Assembly (NCBI GenBank): GCA_947474005.1
Contig: CANJHI010000049.1
Span: forward strand, 1-32,706
Reading direction: 5' to 3'
Length of the DNA stretch: 32,706 nt
Origin: Alphaproteobacteria bacterium
GTDB lineage: Bacteria > Pseudomonadota > Alphaproteobacteria > Reyranellales > Reyranellaceae
In this document: positions 16,743 through 25,065 of the stretch, piece after piece
How positions within the stretch are numbered: position 1 is the stretch's first letter
Layout: the number at the start of each line of letters is the position of its first letter
The notes under the pieces: generated by a model
What the model saw: only the letters and a program-made list of their open reading frames with translations
What the model was told of the DNA's origin: nothing
The model's database searches: none
Made by a program: the position numbers and the translations under genes

Positions 16743-16743
16743 A

Positions 16744-17937
16744 GTGGCCGCGAAGAAACTGCCGAGTGTTCTGCTGCGCGCCGGCGAGGACCGCCGCGTC
16801 CGGTCGGGCCATCCCTGGGCCTTCTCCAACGAGATTCTGATGGACTCCGAGACCAAGGCGCTGCCGCCTGGTTCGCTCGTGATCCTGCGCACGCCGGGCG
16901 GCGAGGCCCTGGGGGTCGCTACCTTCAATCCGCACTCGCTGATCGCGGCGCGCCTGCTTACCTCGAATCCCGAGGCGGTCATCGATGCTCTGTTCTTCGG
17001 CCGGCGGCTGGCCAATGCCATGGCGCTGCGCGACCGGCTGGTCGGCGTTCCCTACTATCGCCTGATCCATGCCGAGGCCGACGGCCTGCCGGGCGTGATC
17101 ATCGATCGTTTCGGCGATGCGGTGGTCATGCAGGTGAATTCCATCGGCATGGAGCATCTGACGCCCGTCCTGCTCGAGGCCATCGAGGCCGAGCTGTCGC
17201 CGCGCGTCATCGTGCTCAAGAACGATTCGCCGGTGCGCGAACTCGAAGGCCTGAAGCGCGAGACGACGATCGCCAAGGGTGAATTGGATGGGCCGATCGA
17301 GCTGATCGAGAACGACGCAAAGTTCGTGGCCGATCTGTCGGGTGGCCAGAAGACCGGCTGGTTCTACGACCAGCGCGACAACCGCCGCTTCATGGCGCGC
17401 TTCGCCAAGGATGCCCGTGTGCTCGACGCCTATTGTTACAGCGGCGGCTTCGGCGTGCTCGCGGCCAAGCAAGGGGCGAAGTCGGTGATGTGCCTCGACC
17501 GCTCGCAGCCTGCGCTCGAGTCGGCCACCAAGGCCGCGGCCCTCAACGGCGTCAGCGACATCGTGACCTTCCGCAAGGGCGAGGTCTTCGAGACCCTGGA
17601 GAAACTCGCCCCCGACGGCCGTAACTTCGATGTCGTGATCTGCGATCCGCCGGCCTTCGTGAAGAGCCGCAAGGACATCAAGGTGGGCGTCCAGGGTTAT
17701 CGCAAGATGGTGCGGCTGGCGGCGCCGCTGGTTGCTCCGGGCGGCTTCCTGTTCGTGGCGTCGTGCTCGCATCTGGTCGAACCGCCGCTGTTTGCCGAAC
17801 AGGTGCGGCGCGGCTTGCGCGACGCGGGTAAAAACGCGCGCATCCTGCGCAGCGCCGGGGCGGCGCTCGACCATCCGGTGCATCCCGGCCTGCCCGAGAC
17901 GGCCTACCTCAAGGCGATGACCCTGCAGGTCGACTGA
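16744..17937 (+). CDS. rlmI: 23S rRNA cytosine-C5 methyltransferase RlmI family
   Basis: A 397-residue protein, near the 396 of E. coli RlmI. An N-terminal PUA domain (about 8-75, with RVRSGHPWAFSNEI) precedes a Rossmann methyltransferase domain. SAM motif I is VLDAYCYSGGFG (227-238), the catalytic motif is CDPPAF (300-305), and GQKTGWFYDQRDNR is the family signature. RlmI forms m5C1962 in 23S rRNA; close paralogues modify other RNAs, so specificity is inferred. The GTG start at 16744 follows GGGGAG (16732-16737), one base after the ggt stop. It is the last gene of the operon; a long palindrome follows. Confidence 0.92.
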   Translation: MAAKKLPSVLLRAGEDRRVRSGHPWAFSNEILMDSETKALPPGSLVILRTPGGEALGVATFNPHSLIAARLLTSNPEAVIDALFFGRRLANAMALRDRLVGVPYYRLIHAEADGLPGVIIDRFGDAVVMQVNSIGMEHLTPVLLEAIEAELSPRVIVLKNDSPVRELEGLKRETTIAKGELDGPIELIENDAKFVADLSGGQKTGWFYDQRDNRRFMARFAKDARVLDAYCYSGGFGVLAAKQGAKSVMCLDRSQPALESATKAAALNGVSDIVTFRKGEVFETLEKLAPDGRNFDVVICDPPAFVKSRKDIKVGVQGYRKMVRLAAPLVAPGGFLFVASCSHLVEPPLFAEQVRRGLRDAGKNARILRSAGAALDHPVHPGLPETAYLKAMTLQVD

Positions 17938-17979
17938 CCCGCCGCTAGCACCGGATGACTTGAGCTTCGGACTCCGTTT

Positions 17980-18053
17980 TCATGCTCATCCGGACCGCGG
18001 GCCTCCAGGCCCGCTCATGATCAAGAGCGGGCCTGGAGGCCCGCGGTCCGGAA
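17980..18053. repeat. Dispersed palindromic element, copy 2: perfect 28-base arms
   Basis: The arm at 17989-18016 is the exact reverse complement of 18025-18052, with an 8-base loop (ATGATCAA). This makes one of the most stable possible hairpins or cruciforms in the region. It is related to the shorter copy at 7931-7985, sharing the TCATGATCA centre and GGAGGCCCGCGGTCC. It lies between convergent rlmI and carbonic anhydrase genes and may serve as a bidirectional transcription end, but there is no T run. Confidence 0.85.
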
Positions 18054-18112
18054 GACGATGATTGGAATCCTCTGGAAGTCTCCCAATCGATTCAACCCGA
18101 CATCATCACGTT

Positions 18113-18745
18113 CTAGATCTCGGGAAAAGGCACGAAGGTTCCGCGCGCGGGATCGTAAGCCCTGACCTCGCCGGTCTCGATCTCATAGACCCAGCCGTGA
18201 ATGGCGAGACGGCCTTCGGTCAGCGCCTGCTGCACGGCGGGATGGGTCGCCAGATGCTCCATCTGCACCAGGACGTTGAGTTCCGTGAGGTGCTTCAGGC
18301 GCTCTTCTTCGTCGGTGCCTGGGCCTCCGGCACCGAGACGCTGCCGCGCCTCGGCCCCATAGCTCAGCCAGCGCGCCACTGCCGGCATATCGGCCACGGC
18401 GTCTGGATGGAGGATGCCCTTGATCGCGCCGCAGTCGGAATGGCCGCAGATGATCACGTGGGGCGTCTTCAGCGCGGTGACCGCGAACTCGATGCTGGCC
18501 GAAACGCCGACGGCCACGTCGCTGCTGTAGATCGGCGCGATGTTACCGGGATTGCGCTCGACGAACAGTTCGCCGGGGCCGGTCTGGGTGATCATCGAAG
18601 GCACGACGCGCGAGTCGGCGCAGGTCAGGAACAGCGCCTTGGGGTGCTGATGGTCGGCCAGGTGTTCGAACTGCGCCTGGCGTTGCGGGAACACGTCGCG
18701 GCGGAAACGCCCGATGCCGCGCGCCATCGTCTCGAGAAAATCCAC
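18113..18745 (-). CDS. Beta-class carbonic anhydrase
   Basis: A 210-residue beta-carbonic anhydrase that interconverts CO2 and bicarbonate in the cytoplasm. Zinc ligands are Cys42 (CADSR), His102 and Cys105 (GHSDCGAI), and the Asp44-Arg46 dyad is present. The GTG start at 18745 is chosen because AAGGGA lies 7 bases upstream; ATG 18727 would have no ribosome site. The open frame runs much further upstream but only antisense to the NHL-repeat gene. It is divergent from that gene, with 105 bases between the starts. Confidence 0.92.
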   Translation of the reverse strand: MDFLETMARGIGRFRRDVFPQRQAQFEHLADHQHPKALFLTCADSRVVPSMITQTGPGELFVERNPGNIAPIYSSDVAVGVSASIEFAVTALKTPHVIICGHSDCGAIKGILHPDAVADMPAVARWLSYGAEARQRLGAGGPGTDEEERLKHLTELNVLVQMEHLATHPAVQQALTEGRLAIHGWVYEIETGEVRAYDPARGTFVPFPEI

Positions 18746-18850
18746 GCCGTATTCCCTTCGCTTTCGCTTGTGCCGGCCCTTGTGCTGATCGGCCGAACGA
18801 TCCGACAATCCCACGAGGCACTGAATTTGCAAACGGGGCGGGAGGGCCAG

Positions 18851-19696
18851 ATGTCCGACGAACGCTACACCGTGATCCTGGGCGACCGACGCTACGCCAT
18901 CCATCGCAAGTGGGCGAAGCTGCCGGCGGGCCAGAGCTTCGGCTTCCTGTCCGACCTCATGGTCGACGGTGAGGGCCGGGTGCATGTGGCGCAGCGCGGC
19001 ACCGACCGGCCGGTGCTGGTGTTCGACCGTGACGGCAGGTTGATGGGAAGCTGGGGCGAGGGTCTGCTCGCCGAACCGCATTATCTCAACACCGCGCCCG
19101 ACGGCACGATCCTGGTCGCCGACCGCGATGCCCATCAGGTGCTGAAATTCGATCTCGCCGGCCGGCTCCTGCAGGCTCTGGGCAAGCGCCATTGGCCCTC
19201 GCTCGACGCGCCGTTCAACCATCCGACGGCGGCGGCGCAGGCGGCCGATGGCGAGATCTATGTCGCCGATGGCTACGGCAATTCGAGCGTCCATCGCTTT
19301 GCCGCCGACGGCAGGCTGATCGCCACCTGGGGCGGTCCCGGGGCGGGCGACGGCGCCTTCACCACGCCGCATGCCGTCTGGGTCGATCGCTTCGGCAAGG
19401 TGCTGGTGGGCGATCGCGAGAACAACCGCATCCAGGTGTTCGATCGCGACGGCGCCTTCCTCGCGGCCTGGGGCGACTTCTACCATCCGATGCAGATCTG
19501 GGTGGACGATCGCGACATGGTGTTCGTGACCGACCAGATCCCGCGCATCAGCCTGCTGTCGCCCGACGGCAAGCTGGTGGGTCGCTGCCGCGGCGCGATC
19601 AACGGGGCGCACGGCATTTCCGGCGACGCCGAGGGCAACCTCTATCTCTCCGAACTGCCGCCGCAGGAAATCACCAAGCTCGAGTGGCTCAACTGA
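18851..19696 (+). CDS. NHL-repeat beta-propeller protein
   Basis: A 281-residue protein made of about six NHL-type repeats. Recurrent units include VLVFDRDGRLMGSWG, VADRDAHQVLKFDLAGRL, DRENNRIQVFDRDGAFLAAWG and VTDQIPRISLLSPDGK. It probably folds as a six-bladed propeller like SMP-30/PAL lyase domains. No signal peptide is seen. GGAGGG at 18841-18846 supports ATG 18851. The function is unknown; relatives are often called peptidyl-alpha-hydroxyglycine alpha-amidating lyase-like, which I would not take as proof. It ends 12 bases before the convergent antiporter gene. Confidence 0.83.
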   Translation: MSDERYTVILGDRRYAIHRKWAKLPAGQSFGFLSDLMVDGEGRVHVAQRGTDRPVLVFDRDGRLMGSWGEGLLAEPHYLNTAPDGTILVADRDAHQVLKFDLAGRLLQALGKRHWPSLDAPFNHPTAAAQAADGEIYVADGYGNSSVHRFAADGRLIATWGGPGAGDGAFTTPHAVWVDRFGKVLVGDRENNRIQVFDRDGAFLAAWGDFYHPMQIWVDDRDMVFVTDQIPRISLLSPDGKLVGRCRGAINGAHGISGDAEGNLYLSELPPQEITKLEWLN

Positions 19697-19708
19697 TCAC
19701 TCGACCGA

Positions 19709-21838
19709 TCAGTGGGCGATCATCAGGACGGGCGTGCGGATGGTCCGCAGGATGGCGGCGCTGCGGGGGCCGATGAACTTGGTCTCGCCCCGGCGCAGCG
19801 ATACGCCCATGACGACGAGATCGTAGGGGCCCGCCAGGGTGGCCTCCAGAATCTCCGCCTCCGGCCGCACATTCACCGCGGTGATGCCCTTGACGCTGAC
19901 GCCGCTGTGCTTTCCCAGGCGCCGCGCATCGACCAGCACGGACATGCCGCGACGTCGCGCGCGTCCGCGCAGCAGGTCGGTATCCTCCTGCGGGTCGAAC
20001 ACATGCAGCGCCGTCAACGTTCCGCCGCCGGCCCTGGCCAGCGCCAACGCCACTTCCGTGGCCAACCGCGCCTCGGTGCCGCCGCCGGTCGGGACCAGAA
20101 TGCGGAGGGGATGAGCGGGGGCGAAGGGCCGGTCCCGTCCGTTGACCGCGATCGCCACGGGTCCTTCGAACGCCGCGATCAGGCGCTGCAACTGGTGTTC
20201 GAATTGGTTGGCCGTTTCCGAGATCGGCTGTGCGACCCCGAAAAAGACGATGCTATAACCCTTGGCTGCTTCCTTCTCGACGGTGTCTTCGCCGCGGACG
20301 TGCTTGGTCTGCACGAGTTCGGCCAGCGGGATGGTCGAGGCCGCGGCCGGCGCCGCCGCCATTCTTGCGACCGCCACCGTCGCCGCTTGTGTCAGATGAT
20401 CGTGGGCCGATGTTTCGTCGTTGCGTGTCATGACCGTCGTCATGACCTGCTGGCGCGCCACGAACAGGCCGGCCAGCATGGCGGCAAGCGCGCCGTTGGC
20501 GCTTTCGTCGACACAGACCAGGGCGCGCTCCATCTTCGGCACGCTTTGGCTGGCCTCCGCTTCCTCCTCTTCCAGTCGCTTCGCCTCGTCGTCGCGCAGC
20601 GGCACCCGCTGCAGGACCCAGCGCAGCGTCGGCGGCATGATCATGGTGGTGACCACCGCCATGGCCACGACCATCGTGTAGAGCTGGTTGTTGAGCGCGC
20701 CCATGGAGAGTCCGACGCTGGCGACGATGACTTCCGTCGAGCCGCGCGCGTTCATGCCCGTCGCCAGCGCGATCGATTCGAGGCTGGTCAGCCCGCCCAC
20801 CCGTCCGCCGATCAGTGCCCCCAGGAACTTGCCGATGCTGGCGATCAGGATCATGGCGAGCGTCACCAGCAGCAACTGCGGATGGAACAGCGTGGTCAGG
20901 TCCATGCCGAGGCCGGCGACGGCGAAGAACACGGGGCCAAAGAAGGCGATGATGAAGCCGCGCAGCTGGGCTTCGATGTGTTCCGTGAGGATGGGCGACT
21001 GTCCGATCAGCATGCCGGCAACGAAGGCGCCCAGCGCCGTATGCACGCCGATCAGGTCGGTCGCGAGCGCCATCGACAGCACGATGATCAGGATGGCGGT
21101 GATGACCGGCACTTCGGTCTGCAGATTGTCGTTCGACCACCGGATGATCCGGGCCACCAGGCGGCGTCCGACCGTCAGGCTGAGCGCCAGGAAGATCGCG
21201 ACTCCCGCCACGCTCGCGCCGATGCCGGCGAAACTCACCGCGCCCTGCGTGACGATGCCGGAGATGACGGCGATCATCACCCAGGCGATCGTGTCGTCGA
21301 GGATGGCGGTCGCCAGGATGAGCTGGCCGAGATCGCGCCGGATGGCGCCGACCTCCATCAGCACCATGGCGACGATCTTCACCGACGAGATGGAAAGCGC
21401 GGTGCCGAGGAAAAGCGCGGTGACCAGCCGGGCGGCCGGGTTGGGCAGCAGATCCGCCGGCAGGAAGTAGACCAGCAGCAGGCCGCACGCGAACGGCACG
21501 GCGATGCCGAACAGCGAGCTCGAGATCACCGCCCGTCGCCTTCGGTTCACCAGCGCCAGGTTGGTTTCCATGCCGGTGAGCAGCAGCAGCAGCAGGATGC
21601 CGATCTGCGAGACGGCATCGATCATGGCCTTGAGCGCCGGCGTGCCGGGAAAGACCATGTGGCGCAGCTCGGGCAGCAAGGCGCCGAACACCGAGGGGCC
21701 GAGCAGCACGCCCGCCAGGAGCTGACCGAAGATCGCCGGCTGGCCGATGCGGGTCATCGCCTCGCCCAGCAGCCGGCCGAAGAACAGCAGCAGGATCAAT
21801 TCGGCCGCGAAAATTGCTGTTGTCTGGTCGACTGCCAA
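19709..21838 (-). CDS. CPA2-type cation/proton antiporter with two Usp domains
   Basis: A 709-residue protein. Residues 1-410 hold about 12 membrane segments of the CPA2 Na+(K+)/H+ exchanger family, with the ion-binding aspartate pair Asp181-Asp182 (AILDDTIAW). A charged linker (413-430) leads to two tandem universal-stress-protein-like domains (about 436-565 and 572-709). The second ends with the nucleotide-loop-like pattern VVMGVSLRRGETKFIGPRS. The Usp parts are probably regulatory nucleotide sensors. The start is TTG at 21838: an in-frame TAG lies 21 bases upstream and the first internal Met is too far in. Expression may be low because of the TTG and a weak ribosome site (GCGAGA). Confidence 0.9.
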   Translation of the reverse strand: MAVDQTTAIFAAELILLLFFGRLLGEAMTRIGQPAIFGQLLAGVLLGPSVFGALLPELRHMVFPGTPALKAMIDAVSQIGILLLLLLTGMETNLALVNRRRRAVISSSLFGIAVPFACGLLLVYFLPADLLPNPAARLVTALFLGTALSISSVKIVAMVLMEVGAIRRDLGQLILATAILDDTIAWVMIAVISGIVTQGAVSFAGIGASVAGVAIFLALSLTVGRRLVARIIRWSNDNLQTEVPVITAILIIVLSMALATDLIGVHTALGAFVAGMLIGQSPILTEHIEAQLRGFIIAFFGPVFFAVAGLGMDLTTLFHPQLLLVTLAMILIASIGKFLGALIGGRVGGLTSLESIALATGMNARGSTEVIVASVGLSMGALNNQLYTMVVAMAVVTTMIMPPTLRWVLQRVPLRDDEAKRLEEEEAEASQSVPKMERALVCVDESANGALAAMLAGLFVARQQVMTTVMTRNDETSAHDHLTQAATVAVARMAAAPAAASTIPLAELVQTKHVRGEDTVEKEAAKGYSIVFFGVAQPISETANQFEHQLQRLIAAFEGPVAIAVNGRDRPFAPAHPLRILVPTGGGTEARLATEVALALARAGGGTLTALHVFDPQEDTDLLRGRARRRGMSVLVDARRLGKHSGVSVKGITAVNVRPEAEILEATLAGPYDLVVMGVSLRRGETKFIGPRSAAILRTIRTPVLMIAH

Positions 21839-21943
21839 TTCGTTCTCGCCCCGCCCCTATGCGTCTATAGGTGATGTCGGCATTGGATCAAAGACCCTGC
21901 TGCGTCCTAAACTGCACGCAGAGAACGACGGAAGAGGTGGGGC

Positions 21944-22126
21944 GTGGACAAGACGATGATGGAATTGCTGGCGCGGCGCGCCGGTCTCGACAAGGCGCTG
22001 GCCGAGTTTCCCGACGACGTCGCTGCCGCGGTGACCCAGGCCGCCGGCGTCGTCCAGAAGATCAAGGCGCCGGCCGATCCGCGCGCCGAACCGTGGCCAC
22101 CGATGCGCGCGGGGGACGGCCTGTGA
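21944..22126 (+). CDS. AtzG/GatC-like small amidase partner
   Basis: A 60-residue protein starting at GTG 21944 after AGAGGTGGGG. It contains helices (ELLARRAGLDKALAEF, DDVAAAVTQAAGVVQKI) followed by a Pro-rich tail DPRAEPWPPMR. Size, layout and linkage match AtzG-type (DUF4089) and GatC-like proteins that wrap around and stabilise amidase-signature enzymes, as in the AtzE-AtzG complex. Its stop overlaps the amidase GTG start by 4 bases (GTGA), which argues for equal production of the two. The assignment rests on context more than on sequence identity. Confidence 0.75.
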   Translation: MDKTMMELLARRAGLDKALAEFPDDVAAAVTQAAGVVQKIKAPADPRAEPWPPMRAGDGL

Positions 22127-23517
22127 GCGATCTTCATTGGATGTCGGTCGCGGCGGCGGCCAAGGCGATTGCCGCCAAGGAGCTTTCGCCGGTCGAGCTG
22201 ACGGCCGCGCTGCTGGCCCGCATCGAGCGGCTCGATCCGAAGCTCAATGCCTTCATCCGCCTCGACGGCGAGGCGGCGATGGCCGCCGCCCGGACGGCCG
22301 AGGCCGAGGTCGCGGCGGGTCGCCTCCGCGGGCCACTGCACGGCGTGCCGGTCGGCATAAAAGACATCATCGACGTCGCCGGCCTGCCCACCACCTGTCA
22401 TTCGAAGATCCTGGCGGACAACGTCGCCACGTCGGACGCGGTCTGCGTCGCGAAGCTGCGCGGCGCCGGCGCCATCGTGCTGGGCAAGCTTTCGACGCAT
22501 GAGTTCGCCATCGGCGGGCCGAGCCACGATCTGCCGTGGCCGCCGGCGCGCAACCCCTGGAACGCCGACCATCACCCCGGCGGTTCGTCGTCGGGTTCCG
22601 GCTCGGGCGTCGCCGCCGGCCTGTTTCCGATGGCGCTGGGCTCCGATACCGGCGGCAGCGTGCGCAATCCGGCGAGCTGCTGCGGCATCGTCGGCCTGAA
22701 GCCGACCTACGGCCTGGTCTCGCGGCGCGGCGTCTTTCCACTCTCCTTCACCCTCGATCACATCGGGCCGATGACACGGACCGTGGCCGACAATGCCCTG
22801 ATGCTCGAAGTCCTGGCCGGTCACGACGCCCACGATCCCGGCAGCGTTGCGGTCGTCAAGGGGCACTACGCGAGCGGCCTGGAGCGCGACATGCGCGGTC
22901 TGCGCGTGGGCTTTGTCCGCCATTTCCATGAGATCGACATGCCGGCCGATCCGGAAGTAACGGCGGCCCTCGAACATGTCGCGCGCACGCTCCAGCTCGA
23001 GGGCGCCGAGATCCGCGACGTCCATCTGCCGACGTTGGCTGAGTTCGCGGCCGTCAACCGCGTCATCCTGCAAAGCGAGGCCTGGGCAATCCATGGTCCG
23101 TGGCTGCGCGAGCGTCCCGGCGACTACGGCCAGCTCGCGCGGCGCCGCCTGATGGGGGGCGCCTTCTTCTCGGCCGGCGACTACGTCCAGGCCCAGCGCC
23201 GCCGCCTCGAAATGATCGCCGCCGTCGAGGAAGCGCTGCGCGACGTCGATGTGCTGCTGTGCGCCAGCTCCATGGACCCGGCCTGCCGCATCGACATTCC
23301 GGCCGACATCGAACGGACCTATCCGCGCCAGGCGCGCACACCCTTCAACGTCACCGGCCATCCGGCGCTGGCCATGATGGCGGGCGTCTCGATGACCGGC
23401 CTGCCGCTCTCGGTCCAGTTCGTCGGCCGCAATTTCGCCGAGGCGACGCTGTTTCAGGTGGCGCGCGGCTGGGAGCGGGCGGCGGGCACGGATAAGAAGC
23501 ATCCGGCGATCGTGTAG
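22123..23517 (+). CDS. Amidase-signature hydrolase, AtzE-like
   Basis: A 464-residue amidase-signature enzyme with the Ser-cisSer-Lys triad: Lys80 (GIKDI), Ser155 (GGSSSGSGSG) and Ser179 (GSDTGGSVR). Numbering is one higher than in GatA (79/154/178), so the spacing is exact. It hydrolyses a C-N amide bond. The coupled 60-residue GatC/AtzG-like gene suggests an AtzE-type enzyme (carboxybiuret hydrolase in the studied case) or another small amide, rather than the tRNA amidotransferase GatA. The GTG start overlaps the upstream stop. A Nudix gene follows after 6 bases. Confidence 0.9.
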   Translation: MSDLHWMSVAAAAKAIAAKELSPVELTAALLARIERLDPKLNAFIRLDGEAAMAAARTAEAEVAAGRLRGPLHGVPVGIKDIIDVAGLPTTCHSKILADNVATSDAVCVAKLRGAGAIVLGKLSTHEFAIGGPSHDLPWPPARNPWNADHHPGGSSSGSGSGVAAGLFPMALGSDTGGSVRNPASCCGIVGLKPTYGLVSRRGVFPLSFTLDHIGPMTRTVADNALMLEVLAGHDAHDPGSVAVVKGHYASGLERDMRGLRVGFVRHFHEIDMPADPEVTAALEHVARTLQLEGAEIRDVHLPTLAEFAAVNRVILQSEAWAIHGPWLRERPGDYGQLARRRLMGGAFFSAGDYVQAQRRRLEMIAAVEEALRDVDVLLCASSMDPACRIDIPADIERTYPRQARTPFNVTGHPALAMMAGVSMTGLPLSVQFVGRNFAEATLFQVARGWERAAGTDKKHPAIV

Positions 23518-23523
23518 GCGATC

Positions 23524-23994
23524 ATGATCACTTGTTCATTCGAGCACGGCAGCACCGCCTTCTTGCGCCACGTCGTCGCCGACAATCTTGTCCTTCAAGG
23601 CGACAGGATTTTGCTGGTGAAGCGAAGCGGCAAGCTCTCGGAGGGCGGCAAGTGGGCGCTGCCGGGCGGCTTCGTCGATCGAAACGAAACGGTCAAGCAG
23701 GCGGCAGCCCGGGAGATCATGGAGGAGACCGGCTACGAGGTCGCCGAGATGACGCTCTTCCGGATCATCGATGCGCCCAATCGACCGGCTGAAGATCGGC
23801 AGAATATCGCCTTCGTCCATTTCTGTGTCGCGCGGGAGCGGACGGGGGCACCCGATTGGGAATCGAGCGACGTGCAGTGGTTTCCCCTGTCGGCGCTTCC
23901 CGACGAGCGGGAGTTCGCCTTCGATCACTACAGCACCGTTCGGCTTTATCGGGAGTTTCTCGCCGTCCGGTTCGAGTTGCCGGTCTTCCGATAG
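23524..23994 (+). CDS. Nudix hydrolase
   Basis: A 156-residue Nudix protein with a complete box at 49-71: G49, E55, R63-E64, E67-E68 and G70 (REIMEETG). It hydrolyses a nucleoside diphosphate linked to another group; the Glu residues bind Mg2+. KWALPGGFVD and the loop with PNRPAEDRQ resemble ADP-ribose or NAD-related pyrophosphatases, but the substrate cannot be fixed. It begins 6 bases after the amidase stop and is followed 48 bases later by the DUF1989 gene, so co-transcription is likely. Confidence 0.9.
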   Translation: MITCSFEHGSTAFLRHVVADNLVLQGDRILLVKRSGKLSEGGKWALPGGFVDRNETVKQAAAREIMEETGYEVAEMTLFRIIDAPNRPAEDRQNIAFVHFCVARERTGAPDWESSDVQWFPLSALPDEREFAFDHYSTVRLYREFLAVRFELPVFR

Positions 23995-24042
23995 GCCCGG
24001 GACCGTGCCGGACAAAATCCGGGCGTAGAAGAGGAGAGACGC

Positions 24043-24885
24043 GTGAAGGACCACCCCGCTGCCTATCAGGCGAACGAAGGCTCGGCGCTCACCGTCGACA
24101 AGGACTTCTACCGCCGCATCGCCGATGCGGGTGGGCGCAAGCTCGTCGAGCAGTTCACCATCCCGATCCGCACCGGCCGGGCCTGGAAGGTGCCGGCGGG
24201 CCACGTCTTCCGCATCGTCACCGTCGACGGGCCGCAGGTCGGCGACCTCAACATCTGGAACGCGCACAATCCGCGCGAACGCCTCTGGGCCTCGCGCACC
24301 CGCCAGCTTCAAGCCGCGCACGTCACGACCTTCGATCGCCTGTGGTCGACCCTGCCATACCTGAGGCCGCTCGCGACCATCACGGCGGACAGCTTGAAGG
24401 ACTACGGGATCGACGAGTTCGGCGGCCGCATCCATGACCTGCTGGGCACGCGCTGCGATCCCTACGTCAATCGCATGCTGACTGGCGAGGATTTCGACTT
24501 CCATTGCCACTCCAACCTGGTGCGCGCGGTGGCGCCGCATGGGTTGACGGAACTCGACGTGCACGACGTGCTGAACGTCTTCCAGTGCACCGGCCTCAAC
24601 CGCGCCGACAAATATTTCATGCGCGCCAGTCCGGCGCAGAAGGGCGATCACATCGAGTTCTTCGCCGAGCTGGATCTTCTCTGCGCGCTCTCGACCTGCC
24701 CCGGCGGCGACCTCTCGGTGGCCCTGTGGGGCCCCGACGCCCAGGACCCGCTCACGGTTTGCCGGCCGCTCGGGATCGAGGTTCATGCGCTCGATTCTAA
24801 GCTGCTCGATGGCTGGAAGCCGCCGCAGAGCCCGCCCTACAAGGGCGCGCACGGGATGAAGCTGCAGAAGCCGAATTGGGCATAG
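24043..24885 (+). CDS. DUF1989 (urea carboxylase-associated family) protein
   Basis: A 280-residue protein of the DUF1989 family. It shows VPAGHVFRIVTVDGPQVGDLNIWNAHN, RLWASRTRQLQ, PLATITADSLKDYG, the Cys/His-rich FDFHCHSNL and LDVHDVLNVF, and STCPGGDLSV. Members sit beside urea carboxylase genes, and some form the carboxyguanidine deiminase of guanidine degradation, so a role in urea, guanidine or related nitrogen chemistry is plausible. This protein is longer than the roughly 210 residues of the paired forms and stands alone. The GTG start at 24043 follows GAGGAGAGA. It lies downstream of an AtzE-like amidase and a Nudix gene. Confidence 0.82.
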   Translation: MKDHPAAYQANEGSALTVDKDFYRRIADAGGRKLVEQFTIPIRTGRAWKVPAGHVFRIVTVDGPQVGDLNIWNAHNPRERLWASRTRQLQAAHVTTFDRLWSTLPYLRPLATITADSLKDYGIDEFGGRIHDLLGTRCDPYVNRMLTGEDFDFHCHSNLVRAVAPHGLTELDVHDVLNVFQCTGLNRADKYFMRASPAQKGDHIEFFAELDLLCALSTCPGGDLSVALWGPDAQDPLTVCRPLGIEVHALDSKLLDGWKPPQSPPYKGAHGMKLQKPNWA

Positions 24886-24907
24886 CATGCCGGATCGGCG
24901 CTGCTTG

Positions 24908-24980
24908 AAGATCCCTCACTTCAGCGCGGGGGTTACCCTGCGCGACTCGGGATGACAAAGGTGTGCTGGCGGGATGACAG
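24908..24980. repeat. Intergenic repeat-like sequence with GGGATGACA motifs
   Basis: The 180-base gap between the DUF1989 and monooxygenase genes contains AGATCCCTCACTTCAGCGCG, an inverted GC-rich middle and two CGGGATGACA motifs (at about 24946 and 24970). This composition resembles the short dispersed repeats common between genes in alphaproteobacteria. No second copy is present in the window, so the repeat nature is inference. No clear promoter was found in the rest of the gap. Confidence 0.4.
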
Positions 24981-25065
24981 ATAAATTGTCCGACAAAGGC
25001 GTGTAATCCGTCGAATTAGCTCTTCTCGTCCGGCGGCCCTTGCGGGGCGGGCAGCCAAGGGCAAA

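Noticed and set aside
17980-18053. Intrinsic terminator
   Set aside because: The stem is very strong but no T run follows on either strand. I list it as a repeat and leave termination as a possibility.
18062-18850. Upstream extension of the NHL-repeat frame
   Set aside because: The extension is antisense to the carbonic anhydrase gene and has no domain; GGAGGG before ATG 18851 marks the real start.
19712-21874. 720-codon open frame on the plus strand opposite the antiporter
   Set aside because: Low-complexity HDG/RQ-rich translation with no motif; the minus strand has a complete CPA2-Usp protein.
22123-23517. GatA subunit of a tRNA amidotransferase
   Set aside because: No gatB is present, the small partner is shorter than GatC, and the context is catabolic; AtzE-like is a better fit.
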